DNA from: Antedon bifida
Taxonomy: Eukaryota > Echinodermata > Crinoidea > Comatulida > Antedonidae
Assembly (NCBI GenBank): GCA_963402885.1
Contig: OY727094.1
Span: 24,740,501-24,804,500 of the forward strand
Length of the DNA stretch: 64,000 bases
Reading direction: 5' to 3'
Shown here one piece after another: positions 48,985 to 60,060 of this stretch (position 1 is the stretch's first letter; each line of letters starts with the position of its first letter). The notes beneath the pieces are model-generated. The model was not told the origin of the DNA and did not search any database. It was given only the letters and a program-made list of their open reading frames with translations. Made by a program: the position numbers and the translations under genes.

Positions 48985-49460
48985 CTACGTACTAGGCCTA
49001 GGCCTACTAGGGGATCTAGCCTAGACGTAGCTAGTTAGACAAGTGACCAAGGACCACCGGACAGCTACAACTAATACTACAATACAATAATACTACTACA
49101 ATAACTAATACTGCTACTACCTAGGCCTAGCTAGTAGAGTACTAGGTAGCTACTACTAGGCTCTAGGGCGTATGTATGATGTTAACTACTAGGCCTAGGG
49201 CCGCCTACTAGTACTAGGCTAGGCCTAGACTTAAGTTGTAGTAGGCTAGGGCCGGGCCTGCTGCCTTAGGCTAGGCTACTACTACTACTACTAGGCAGTC
49301 AGCCCATGATGGGTACGAGTAAGCCAAAATTTTGGATAAGTAAACCAAAATTTGGGTACGAGCGAGTTGGCATGGGTACGGGTTGACCTGTATCCTTCTA
49401 GGCCTAGCTAATTGTACTAGGCCTAGGACTCAAGTAAGTCTACGCTACCCAGTCCGGCTA
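48985..49460. repeat. CTAGGCCTAG-rich cluster in the left arm
   Basis: More than a dozen TAGGCCTA or CTAGGCC words mixed with (TAC)n runs. The cluster is mirrored at about 54540-55030 in the right arm, where several short indels have accumulated. The same palindromic octamer is scattered singly across the whole window. Confidence 0.75.
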
Positions 49461-49897
49461 CAATATGGTTTATTTTGTTTTATAGCTTTATTGATAGCTG
49501 GGTTCAAATCTGGGTTGGGATGGCTTTTTCTCATTCAAAAACAGATTTCCTTATCATAATAAAATAATATATGAATTTATTTGTAATATTGTAATGTATA
49601 CATAATATAAGTAATTGCCATTGCATTTATTATTATTTATTATATATTATACGGTTACCCCTTAATTATACTATAGTATAATTTCCTTGTTATATTTTAC
49701 AATATTTTCTTCATAATTCTACAATTTTGTCTTTCACAGCACAAATTTATCATACTGAATCATCACACACCAAGTCTCATAAATTTCTACTGTATTTGTC
49801 CAAGCTACTCCAGCTACATGGTATTGCCTTGAGGCTAAACTACACGGTATACTGGCACTACCATTATTCCTGGCTCGTCAACCTGGACCACATAAGC

Positions 49898-50010
49898 ACA
49901 GTTTCAGTTTATTTACCATTTCAATTTCTGAACATAAGAGATGAACAACTTATATGGATGGATAACCGTAAGAGCGAAGCTCGTTTACCGGTCACCCGTT
50001 AGTGCAGTAA
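49898..50010 (-). repeat. LINE-tail-like segment inside the left arm
   Basis: On the minus strand: ACGAGCTTCGCTCTTACGGT, TTGAAATGGTAAATAAACTG and AAACTG. This is the form of a non-LTR retroelement 3' end with a hexamer tail. The matching copy in the right arm (about 54027-54139, plus strand) has one more CTGAAA unit. Confidence 0.45.
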
Positions 50011-52023
50011 CATTACGGACAACATAAAGACAGGACAAAGGTGCAATACATGTGAACACTTGTGTTTGCAACCCCTTGGATAAAATAATATATTTATATA
50101 AAGGAGAAAGTTAGATATTATAATATTTCTTTTCGATCATACAATGATAATTTTAAAATTAATTAAATCCTAAGAAGTCATACTACTGATTCAAAATAGT
50201 GACTGACTTACACCCTGTGGTCAAGACTTGCTCTTATGCTTATTTCCTCCAACATACAGAGTACATAGGACTATTTTTATTCATAACTGTTGAATTGCAT
50301 CCCAATACACAGTACCTATTGGTATTATATCTAAAAATACAAAGGCAACTAACACAGATAGTTCCATATATACAGTACTCTCTTATAAATAGATGTATCT
50401 CTCCAATCTACTCCCAACTACCTAATCTAATAATAGTACTATTAGCATACTACTATACACTTTGTAGACAAGAAGTAAGTTGTATACACCTAGAGGACTT
50501 ATGGTAGTACAGTCAAACGCCCTCTCACTGGCCCGGTCAACATAATCTATACCTAGATTATTGCAGTAATTAAAGTACATTATTACAGAGATTTTTTTTT
50601 TGTTGCAGAAATCAAAGTTATGTGTATAGAAAGCAGTACTCGTATTAAAAACTAAGCAGGTTGTACTCTTGAACGCAAACTGGCAGGATATTTTGAATAT
50701 TTTTTATTGTTGAAATGAATGGAATCCTAACTTCATTTTCTACGAACTGGAGACGAAGACATATTATGACCCTTTTATTTAAATTTATTTGAATAGACCT
50801 CCATGTAAATTCATTAAAGGCTACATGATTGTTTTATATTTTAATATGTGATACTAATAGTAGAAAATTATTGTGTATAATGAGGACTAAGAATCTGATA
50901 TTCACTTGCATTCTCATCTTTTTAAAATTTTATTTATAATGCTGGTAATGAGTTTAAAATTTAATTATATTGACTAGTTTTGATAATAATTATGTCCTTA
51001 TAAATTCATTTACATTTCTTTTGTGTAATATAGTTCATATATTATGTATTAAATAAATTGGTAAGGCCCTGTACTGTTATTATTTAAGGAAAGTTTATAT
51101 ACACTTATTTTATGCCTACCAATATTAGTATAATTGTTTATATAAATATTTTGTCTAATTGCCTTGATTTTTTGTATAGGCCAATGGCATCAATGTTTTT
51201 CTCAAAGCAAATTAGCCTAATAATGCCACATTTAGACACATGATTCTTTGATTTCTGATATTCTGTACTTGTGTATGCATTACTAAAATAACCTAGTAGT
51301 TAATATATTTCATTTGTAATGTATGTATAAACATTCATTTTTTTTTCACATTTTTAAATTTAAACATTATTACAATACCTACCTTTCTGATATTGTTACT
51401 ATTGTATGATATTTTTTGAGGCAGATTGTTTTCAATAAAAAAAAATTTTAACAAACAATTATTTTGACTTATACTGTACTATGTTAGTTCAGGAGATGAA
51501 GTGTGTGTGGGCAGAATCTGGTGTGAGGTGTATATTTGTCACTTTAAGACCTAAATTAGATGTTTTCTGAAGAAAAGAAGTAAAAGGATACGCTTTCAAA
51601 CAAGTCCAAGAAGATTCACACAAAAATAATTACTTTCCAATAAAATAGTATAACAGTGTATATTACAGTACATTGAATAAACTCGAGCGGAAAAATAACG
51701 CACATAAAAAAACACTCATATTCTTGTCGAAAAGTGCCCTCTCTAGTTTTCTATTAATTTATTAATAATTATTATTAATTAATGAGTAATATGAACATAT
51801 TTTTAACATTCAATGCTGGAAACTGGTTCTACTCCTAACAAAGTTTCATACCTCCAAATTTCATCAACGTATTCAAAGCACTTAAATAAATATCATTTAA
51901 CATTACAAATCCAGGTTTTGATAGAATTTTGCTTAAAAACATATACAAAAAACATCGATAAAAAATACTTTTCGTATTCAAAAACATTTGATACTTGGTA
52001 TAAATGTTCAATATAGGTTGCTC

Positions 52024-52189
52024 CATCCATATTGCAAAAAAAAAATAACTATCAAGCCATATCACTGATTTTTTAAATTTACGTTTTTACAAAATGTACA
52101 CTTATGAAAGACTATACAATTCCAACTCATTTTTTTGAAAAAACAACCAACAAAAAACGTTCATGAATGCAATTTTGTTTCTGTGAATA
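52024..52189. other. Central spacer of the giant palindrome
   Basis: A 166-bp A/T-tract-rich segment between the arms, with poly(A) and poly(T) patches (52036-52045, 52131-52142). It has no obvious coding or repeat content. The arm homology ends at GGTTGCTC on the left and GAGCAACC on the right. Confidence 0.65.
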
Positions 52190-54026
52190 GAGCAACCTAT
52201 AGTGAACATTTATACCAAGTATCATCTGTTTTTGAATACGAAAAGTATTTTTTATCGATGTTTTTTGTATATGTTTTTAAGCAAAATTCTATCCAAAACC
52301 CGAATTTTTTATGTTAAATGTGATATTTAGTATTGAAGTGCTTTGAATACGTTGATGAAATTTGGAGGTATGAAACTTTGTTAGGAGTAGAACCAGTTTC
52401 CAGCATTGAATGTTAAAAATATGTTCATATTACTCATTAATTAATAATAATTGTTAATAAATTAATAGAAAACTATAGAGGGCACTTTTCGACAAGAATA
52501 TGAGTGTTTTTTTATGTGCGTTATTTTTCCCCTCGAGTTTATTCAATGTACTGTAATATACACTTATACTATTTTATTGGAAAGTAATTATTTTTGTGTG
52601 AATCTTCTTGGAATTGTTTGAAAGCGTATCCTCTTACTTCTTTTCTTCAGAAAACATCTAATTTAGGTCTTAAAGTGACAAATATACACCTCACACCACC
52701 AACCTCCAACACACCAGATGCCCACACACATTTCATATCCTGAACTAACATAGTACAGTATAAGTCAAATTAATTGTTTTAATTTTTTTTTATTGCTGCC
52801 TCAAAATATATTATAAAATAGTAACAATATCAGAAAGGTAGGTATTGTAATAATTTTTAAATTTAAAAATGTGAAAAAAAACTTAATGTTTATACATACA
52901 TTACAAATGAAATATATTAACTACTTGGTTATTTTAGTAATGCATACTCAAGTACAGAATATCAGAAATCAATGAATCATGTGTTTAAATGTGGCATTAT
53001 TAGGCTAATTTGCGTTGAGAAAAACATTGATGCCATTGGCCTATACAAAAAATCAAGGCAATTAGACAAAATATTTATATAAACAATTAATACTAAGTAG
53101 GCATAAAATAAGTGTATATAAACTTTCCTTAAATAATAACAGTATAGGGCCTTACCAATTTATTCAATACATAATATATGAACTATATTACACAAAAGAA
53201 ATAATGATTATCAAAACTAGTCAATATAATTAAATTTTAAACTCATTACCAGCATTATAAATAAAATTTTTTAAAAGATGAGAATGCAAGTGAATATCAG
53301 ATTCTTAGTCCTCATTATACACAATGATTTTCTACTATCACATATTAAAATATAAAACAAACATATAGCCTTTAATGAATTTACATGAAGGTCTATTCAA
53401 ATAAATTTAAATAAAAGGGTCATAATATGTCTTCGTCTCCAGTTGTTGCAAAGAAGTTAGGATTCCATTCATTTCAACAATAAAAAATATTCAAAATATC
53501 CTGCCAGTTTGCGTTCAAGAGTACAACCTGCTTAGTTTTTAATACGAGTACTGCTTTCTATACACATAACTTTGATTTCTGCAAAAAAAAAAAAAAAATC
53601 TCTGTAATAATGTACTTTAATTACTGTAATAATCTAGGTATAGATTATGTTGACCGGGCCAGTGAGAGGGCGTTCGACTGTACTACAATAAGTCCTCTAG
53701 GTGTATACAACTTACTTCTTGTCTACAAAGTGTATAGTAGTATGCTAATAGTACTATTATTAGATTAGGTAGATTGGAGAGATACATCTATTTATAAGAG
53801 AGTACTGTATATATGGAACTATCTGTGTTAGCCGCCTTTGTATTTTTAGATATAATACCAATAGGTACTATGTATTGTATGATAAAAAAGAAATATTATA
53901 ATATCTATCTTTCTCCTTTATATAAATATATTATTTTATCCAAGGGGTTGCAAACACAAGTGTTCACATGTCTTGTTATGTATTGCACCTTTGTCCTGTC
54001 TTTATATGTTGTCCGTAATGTCACTG

Positions 54027-54139
54027 CACTAACGGGTGACCGGTAAACGAGCTTCGCTCTTATGGTTATCCATCCATATAAGTTGTTCATCTCTTATGTT
54101 CAGAAATTGAAATGGTAAATAAACTGAAACTGAAACTGT
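54027..54139 (+). repeat. LINE-tail-like segment inside the right arm
   Basis: GAGCTTCGCTCTTATGG, TTGAAATGGTAAATAAACTG and two further AAACTG units. It is the mirror of 49898-50010, differing by one hexamer unit and a few substitutions. Confidence 0.45.
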
Positions 54140-55503
54140 GCTTATGTGGTCCAGGTTGACGAGCCATGAATGATGGTAGTGCCAGTATACCGTGTAGTTT
54201 AGCCTCAAGGCAATACCATGTAGCTGGAGTAGCTTGGACAAATACAGTATGATAAATTTGTGCTGTGAAAGACAAAATTGTAGAATTATAAAGAAAATAT
54301 TGTAAAATATAACAAGGAAATTATACTATAGTATAATTAAGGGGTAACCGTATAATATATAATTAATAATAATAAATGCAATGGCAATTAGGGCCTAGGT
54401 ACTATTACAAATAAATTCATATATTATTTTATTATGATAAGGAACTCTGTTTTAGAATGAGAAAAAGCCGTCCCAACCCAGATTTGAACCCAGCTATCAA
54501 TAAAGCTATAAAACAAAATAGACCATATTGTAGCCGGACTGGGTAGCGTAGACTTACTTGAGGCCTAGGCCTAGTACGATTAGCTAGAAAGAAGGATACA
54601 GGTCAACCCGTACCCATGCCAACTCGCTCGTACCCAAATTTTGGTTTACTTATATCCAAAATTTTGGCTTACTCGTAACCATCATGGGCTGGCTGCCTAG
54701 TAGTAGTAGTAGTAGCCTAGCCTAGCCTAAGGCAGCAGGCCCGGCCCTAGCCTACTACAACTTAAGTCTAGGCCTAGCCTAGGCTAGTACTAGTAGGCCT
54801 AGGCCTAGTAGTTAACATCATACATACGCCCTAACCCCCCTAGAGCCTAGTAGTAGCTAACCTACCTAGTACTCTACTAGCTAGGCCTAAGTATTAGCAG
54901 TAGTAGTTATTGCATTAGTAGTATTATTGTATTGTAGTATTAGTTGTAGCTGTCCGGTGGTCCTTGGTCACTTGTCTAACTAGCTACGTCTAGGCTAGAT
55001 CCCCTAGTAGGCCTAGGCTAGGCCTAGTACGTAGTATAGTTATTCTTCAACAGTCACACAATTCAGATTCTGCCGCTGATTGCTAGTGAACAGGGGGAGG
55101 GAGAGAAAGAGTTAGAAGAACTGAAATGAGCCGTGACGTATAATAAACATCATACAAAATAATAATATAACTAACGAATCCGTATAATATAATAATGTTG
55201 TATGTTATAAAGTAAGGTAAATGGGTTTAATATAATACAATTATATTATAATATAATGTATTTTATTAATAATATAATAGTAAATGTTCATAATATAATG
55301 CCAAAACCGAATAATATAATACAAAAAGTCAATAATTTGTTACATTTTTCACATAATATATTAGAAATAGATATAATATAATGCTAAAACCAAGTAATAT
55401 AATGCAAAACGTATAATTCATTACAATACAATATATAATATAATAAAAAAATGATATAATAATATAATATTTTGAATACTTCAGACAGCTGAGGCTTGCC
55501 ATA

Positions 55504-55509
55504 CTCATT
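55504..55509 (+). other. Right target-site duplication of the giant palindrome
   Basis: CTCATT directly after CTTGCCATA, identical to 48502-48507. Confidence 0.75.
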
Positions 55510-57342
55510 GGTTGGTTTTTATTACGTTATTTCTGTATTTTTTTTTCTTTCACGATTAAAACATGATGTGAAATTCAGTTCGTTTGATACGATATAGCTA
55601 ACGTGCATTTAGAGATTGTTTCATTATTGTTATCATGTGATTATATCTTTATACATAAAATGCATACTCAATGTTCACCCTGTTACGTTGGTATAATCAA
55701 TAGACTACTTTGTTTACCATTTTGCTTAAACCGTAAAGTATGCATTCGAATCGAAAGACATGACTAACGGATTAACACAACCTCTTTCAATTGTATTGAT
55801 GAATACTCATTTTAGGACGGATACCCTTTAAAATTGAAAGTTAGTTTCTATCTAATGAGGCGGATTCGAGTTAAATACGACAGTCATGCTTTCTCCTATT
55901 CAATGAAAACATCCACATCTAGTACAGTAGTCACATGTTATCCAGTTAATCCACTGTTTCAATCAAAACAACAACATGGATATACATTCATGTTGTGTAA
56001 CATTTGTTATATAATTAAAACGTGTAAAAGCATTTATAATTCAGTCAAGCTTCCCCTACTCAATAAATACAAAATATCTATTATTTATCTATAACAGTAC
56101 TCAAGTTTATATCTAAAAACCATAGTTTCAGGCATTGTAAGCCAAGCTGAACCCATCTATTCATGTCATATGCAGCTATCATGCAGAATATACCAGAAAA
56201 AATGCTGTTATTTCATTTCTCACCTGTTCAAATGTCGGTCACTTTAAATAGCAAATTGAAACATTCTTGTCGTTTGCCCACCGTGCAATTTGTTCAAAAT
56301 ACTCGTGAGTTGTTTTAAACATTGTATTATTTTGCTACTGTTTACTGAATTTTGTTTCTCTTTCAAAGTCGGTGGTAATTGCGATTTGACGGTTCAATAA
56401 CTTTACTATTTATTCATGGCGTATAGTAAAATGTCATAGTAGTTTATTTAACAACAAGAACCGATTGCCGATTATGTATGTTGAATACAATATTCTAAAT
56501 GAATCATTACTGTGATTACATAGACGTTTTTATTAGCGTTTCCACACAACCAATTAAACTATTTGATTCATTTCATCATAACATTATATACAAACCTTAC
56601 TTAGAGTGCGACGGCAAAAACGCCGACAATGCAATGGGTATGCTGTTGTGTGTGTATTTGTATTTAAATCTGACCTAAGTACAGATATAGACATATTTTT
56701 ACTATGTAAATTAAATAAACATGTTTTATTGACAAAATTACATGGTACCATAGAAAAGATAATGTTTTTAATGAAATTTAATTTTAAACATTTATTAGTT
56801 TTAAAATATTGTATTTGTTCTCTATAAAGCGCCTTGAAGCAAGTCATTGCACATGAGACGCCTCTGGTGTAAAATACTGAATACAAACAAAAATAGGTTA
56901 ATTTTCTTGAATAGGCCTATTGCTATTTAGTTTGACAAAATATAAGCATGAATATTTCCCAGATTTTAATTATTATATTTGGATTTTCGGAATTACCTTA
57001 TTCTTACTATAGTGTTCCAAAAATTATCACGAAATTTCATCATTTACTTATAATGTATTCAACTTTAAAGGAAACACCAAACTTATCAAGTGTAGTGCTT
57101 GAGTTATACTCGAATGGGTACTTCTCTCTAATCTTAAGGTTCTATCTTTGTCCATGAAGTTTTTCAATTTAATTTAATTCAATTGTATTATCGACTGATG
57201 CCATCAAGTGAAAAATCCGCATAAACAGACAATACTGTATAAATGCATATTAGAAAAAAATACAATTATTTACTATGAGTGTGATTTTAGTATGGCCCGG
57301 GAGTGCAGAAAGGGGTGTTAATACTGACGTTATACTGTAGTT
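55510..57342. other. Non-coding spacer with one retroelement-like tail
   Basis: Around 56822-56886, TATAAAGCGCCTTGAAGC, then GAGACGCCTCTGG and AAAATACTGAATACA resemble the AGCGCCT...ATACA 3' ends of some deuterostome retroelements. This is a weak match. The overlapping sense and antisense frames at 56584-56886 are not convincing genes. Nothing else is supported. Confidence 0.3.
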
Positions 57343-57362
57343 GAGAGAGAGAGAGAGAGAGA
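57343..57362 (+). repeat. (GA)10 microsatellite
   Basis: Uninterrupted GA dinucleotides, 20 bases, followed by further purine-rich sequence up to the neighbouring MITE. Confidence 0.9.
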
Positions 57363-57400
57363 GTGAATGGGGAAGGAAAAAGTGGAGAAAGAGAGAGGTC

Positions 57401-57575
57401 TTAAGCTCTGTCTACACTATCAAATTTTATGTGACAACAAAAATGTGATTTGCACACAATGGACATGATGATGTCATGTCACTACGGTACCATATGTTGG
57501 CATATCACTACCATATTTGGGGACATCACTATTTGTTGTCAAACTAGTTTGATAATGTGTGTAGACAGAGCTTTA
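57401..57575. mobile_element. MITE, AGCTCTGTCTAC family, copy 3
   Basis: This is the best-preserved copy. The element (57404-57572, 169 bp) has ends AGCTCTGTCTACACTATCAA and GTGTGTAGACAGAGCT, flanked by TTA at 57401-57403 and 57573-57575. The interior has GGACATGATGATGTCATG and two related ATATCACTACCATAT-like words. The ends can pair over about 30 bases with a few bulges. Confidence 0.85.
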
Positions 57576-58154
57576 GCATGGAATCGATTGGAGGAATGTC
57601 TTTTATTTCGAAGAGACAATTCTAATAATATGTGGAAGAAATTGATTCAAATGCTGATCCTTGGATTGAACAACTTTACAGATGAATTTTAGGATGAACA
57701 TGTTGTCTTTTCGCAAAGGAATATTGTTAAGATCATAGAGTAGGTTGAGCAGGAGGAGGAGCAGTCATGCTAAACAATGGAAACGAATAGAAAATTTAGA
57801 AAGTTTGAAGGATAACGTCTTCACAGCTTACAACTACCGGTACGTATTATTTTCGGTATATTTACCGTATGAGTTTAGGAATGTCAACAAGTAATGGTGG
57901 AACATAATTCGCAATAAGACATACAAATTTTGAAAAACCAATGATCATGAAACATGAACGTGCATATACTGTAGTTTCATATTTCAATGAAGACACATAA
58001 GTCTCTGGTAATGGTACCGGTATATTTTCAAACTCAGGAAGTATTTTGTAATGTTGATTGTACAGTTCACTCTGAAAAACAGGCCTAGATCTATTATTAT
58101 AGTTAAATTAATAGGTTACTTTTACAAAATATTTACATGTTTAAATATTTATTT
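57576..58154. other. Non-coding spacer
   Basis: No supported feature. Confidence 0.35.
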
Positions 58155-58367
58155 GAACATCTATATTAGAAGTTGTAGTATATTGATATTACCAACGCTG
58201 TAGGATATCATTGTAATCACCATTTCTTAGGATTAAATAATTATTTTATACATACATATGTATATGTATATATGTATAAAATAATTACTTAATCCTAAGG
58301 CGATTACAATGATATTATACAGCGTTGATAATATCAATATACTACAACTTCTGGGATAAAAATGTTC
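58155..58367. repeat. 213-bp near-perfect hairpin (palindromic MITE or long stem)
   Basis: The arm AGAAGTTGTAGTATATTGAT ATT... (from 58168) is mirrored by the arm ending ACTACAACTTCT at 58352. Only a handful of mismatches and one 4-base bulge interrupt the stem, and the centre is ACATACATATGTATATGTAT. A looser outer pair, GAACAT/ATGTTC, extends it to 58155 and 58367. A transcript would fold into a roughly 90-bp stem. No target duplication could be fixed. Confidence 0.85.
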
Positions 58368-59510
58368 AGCATACAGGTAGTATAGTATAGGTCTATTATA
58401 ATGTTAATTGGTTTCTAGCGAGTTAACCTGTGCTGGTTCGTCCTTCATTCGGTCAAATTTAATGTAATGAACAATTATTGAATAATGTCCCTAATGCTTT
58501 ACTGAACTGCTTAATTCTTAAATGGAATGCATTAATCAATTAAGAGTTCCGAATGCCTTTATCAGTCGGTTATAGATCCAATCAAAAGTCATTAATAAAT
58601 TACCAGTAATGTCTAATGAACCATTGGCGATCATCATCGCTGGATACTCAGTTGATACGTGTATAAACTAACAGTGTTTGACTCTTATGCTTACTCACAC
58701 ATAAACACAATCAGTAGATACGACCTAACGAGATCAATTTATTTATAACAATAATAATTACTATTAATCTGGATTTCTACAAATTTATATCCTAAAACAG
58801 TACTAAGGTATGATATATTAGCCTGTGTAACTTAGGTAACAGCACCAAACCAAACCAAACCAAAATGTCTTCCCGTTTTCTTCTTCTATTATAAATGTTT
58901 CCATACTTGTTACTCTTTCTGACTATGTTTCACGAGTGAAAATTGCATTTAAGTAAGGTAGTAAATGGTTATTAAACGTAGTACAGATTCCCGACCGCAT
59001 TTCATTTTCAATATTCATTCATTCATTCATTTGGTCAAAATATATCTGAGAATGTGTATAGGGAGAAAACGATTAAACTGTCACCACATTAAACAGAAAA
59101 CATTAGATTCAAGATTTGATAATTCTTGCAAATATACAGCTATTGTAACCAGCATCGCTGTTGGCTTTATATACTTTTATTAAATTGTAATAGTTATAGA
59201 GTGTTGCGTGTTTGATCAAATTAGGCTTATATTGAATATTAAATTATTTTAGAGTTTATACATAATGATGTAGTGTACAGACAAATAAGGAATTTAGAAA
59301 TGTGGTAATTACTTTGAGCATTTATACGCGCGCTATGTGTTTCTTGAATGCTGTAACTGGCAAAATGTCGGTATGTTTATAGTTTTGGAATAATTTCATA
59401 GCCTAAACAGTTGTTACTTGTTTTCAGAAGTATGCGCATATAACCTCTCCAATTACACCCAATGGAACGCCAAATAAAACTAACCAGAAAAGCTCTTACA
59501 GAACAGACTA
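58368..59510. other. Non-coding spacer
   Basis: No supported gene. A short CATT run (59016-59031) is the only repeat. Confidence 0.4.
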
Positions 59511-59516
59511 TTTATT
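59511..59516 (-). terminator. Possible poly(A) signal of Ig gene 2
   Basis: AATAAA on the minus strand with a GU-rich stretch (TGTTCTGT) shortly after it, about 545 bases past the stop codon. It is the first AATAAA that I see downstream on this strand. Confidence 0.3.
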
Positions 59517-60060
59517 GACATTCAACTTCTTTTTCTTTCAAATCATTCTAAAAATCGAGTCAATAACAATATTTACTACCCACAGAAGGCCTTCATGATG
59601 CTTACATTATTACGAGAATTTATACTTCTGAGACTTAAGAAACAAAGTTACTAATATTGCGTTTTACATAATAATCTCTCCTGTAAATAAAACTGTGCGT
59701 AAAATAAAACATCAATATTTCTATTGATAATAATATTTTCAATATTACGTATAATGTTTTTTTATCCTCATGTGATCGTTCTTTTGTCTTAATTAAAAGT
59801 TCCAAATTAATTATTTTTGATATTGTATTCATTACTAGTAAACCTATAATTATGCTCATCATCAATATTACTTATACAGTTATACTTATTAGTTATACAG
59901 TAAGACGTAGCATAATTATATACATGGTCCGTATTCGTGAAAGCACAGTTTTGAAATAAATTATTCCATTAGTAATAATGCTAAAAATTAAACTTAAACA
60001 ATAAATACGGTAACTGCTTAAATAATATTATGACAATATATGTTATACTCCTTTGTTCCA

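Larger units (their letters stand above)
48508..55503. mobile_element. Giant (about 7.0 kb) foldback-type inverted-repeat element
   Basis: The left arm (48508 to about 52023) and right arm (about 52190-55503) are reverse complements over almost their whole length. They start TATGGCAAGCCTCAGCTGTC and end with its complement. The ends are flanked by an exact CTCATT direct repeat. A roughly 166-bp spacer separates the arms. Layers from outside in: about 380 bp rich in TATAAT-like words; about 470 bp dense in CTAGGCCTAG; a retroelement-tail-like segment; about 2 kb of A+T-rich DNA. No frame exceeds about 100 codons and none is transposase-like, so it must be non-autonomous. Sea-urchin TU and Drosophila FB elements are precedents for long inverted-repeat transposons. 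A 6-bp target duplication is also known in Polintons, but no Polinton gene or end motif is present. Confidence 0.85.

Noticed and set aside
50199..50507. 102-codon frame in the left palindrome arm
   Set aside because: The right arm lacks part of it because of the 161-bp difference. There is no recognisable domain and no matching frame conserved in the mirror copy.
48508..55503. Palindrome as a sequencing or assembly hairpin artefact
   Set aside because: Arms differ by many substitutions, short indels and a 161-bp segment, and an exact 6-bp direct repeat flanks the ends. Both favour a real insertion, although only long reads can settle it.
48508..55503. Polinton/Maverick element, suggested by the 6-bp target duplication
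   Set aside because: There is no polymerase, integrase, ATPase or capsid-like frame, and the ends do not begin AG as Polinton ends usually do.
56584..56886. 100-codon minus-strand frame overlapping a 73-codon plus-strand frame
   Set aside because: The two are antisense with no domain in either, and the region ends in a retroelement-tail-like sequence.
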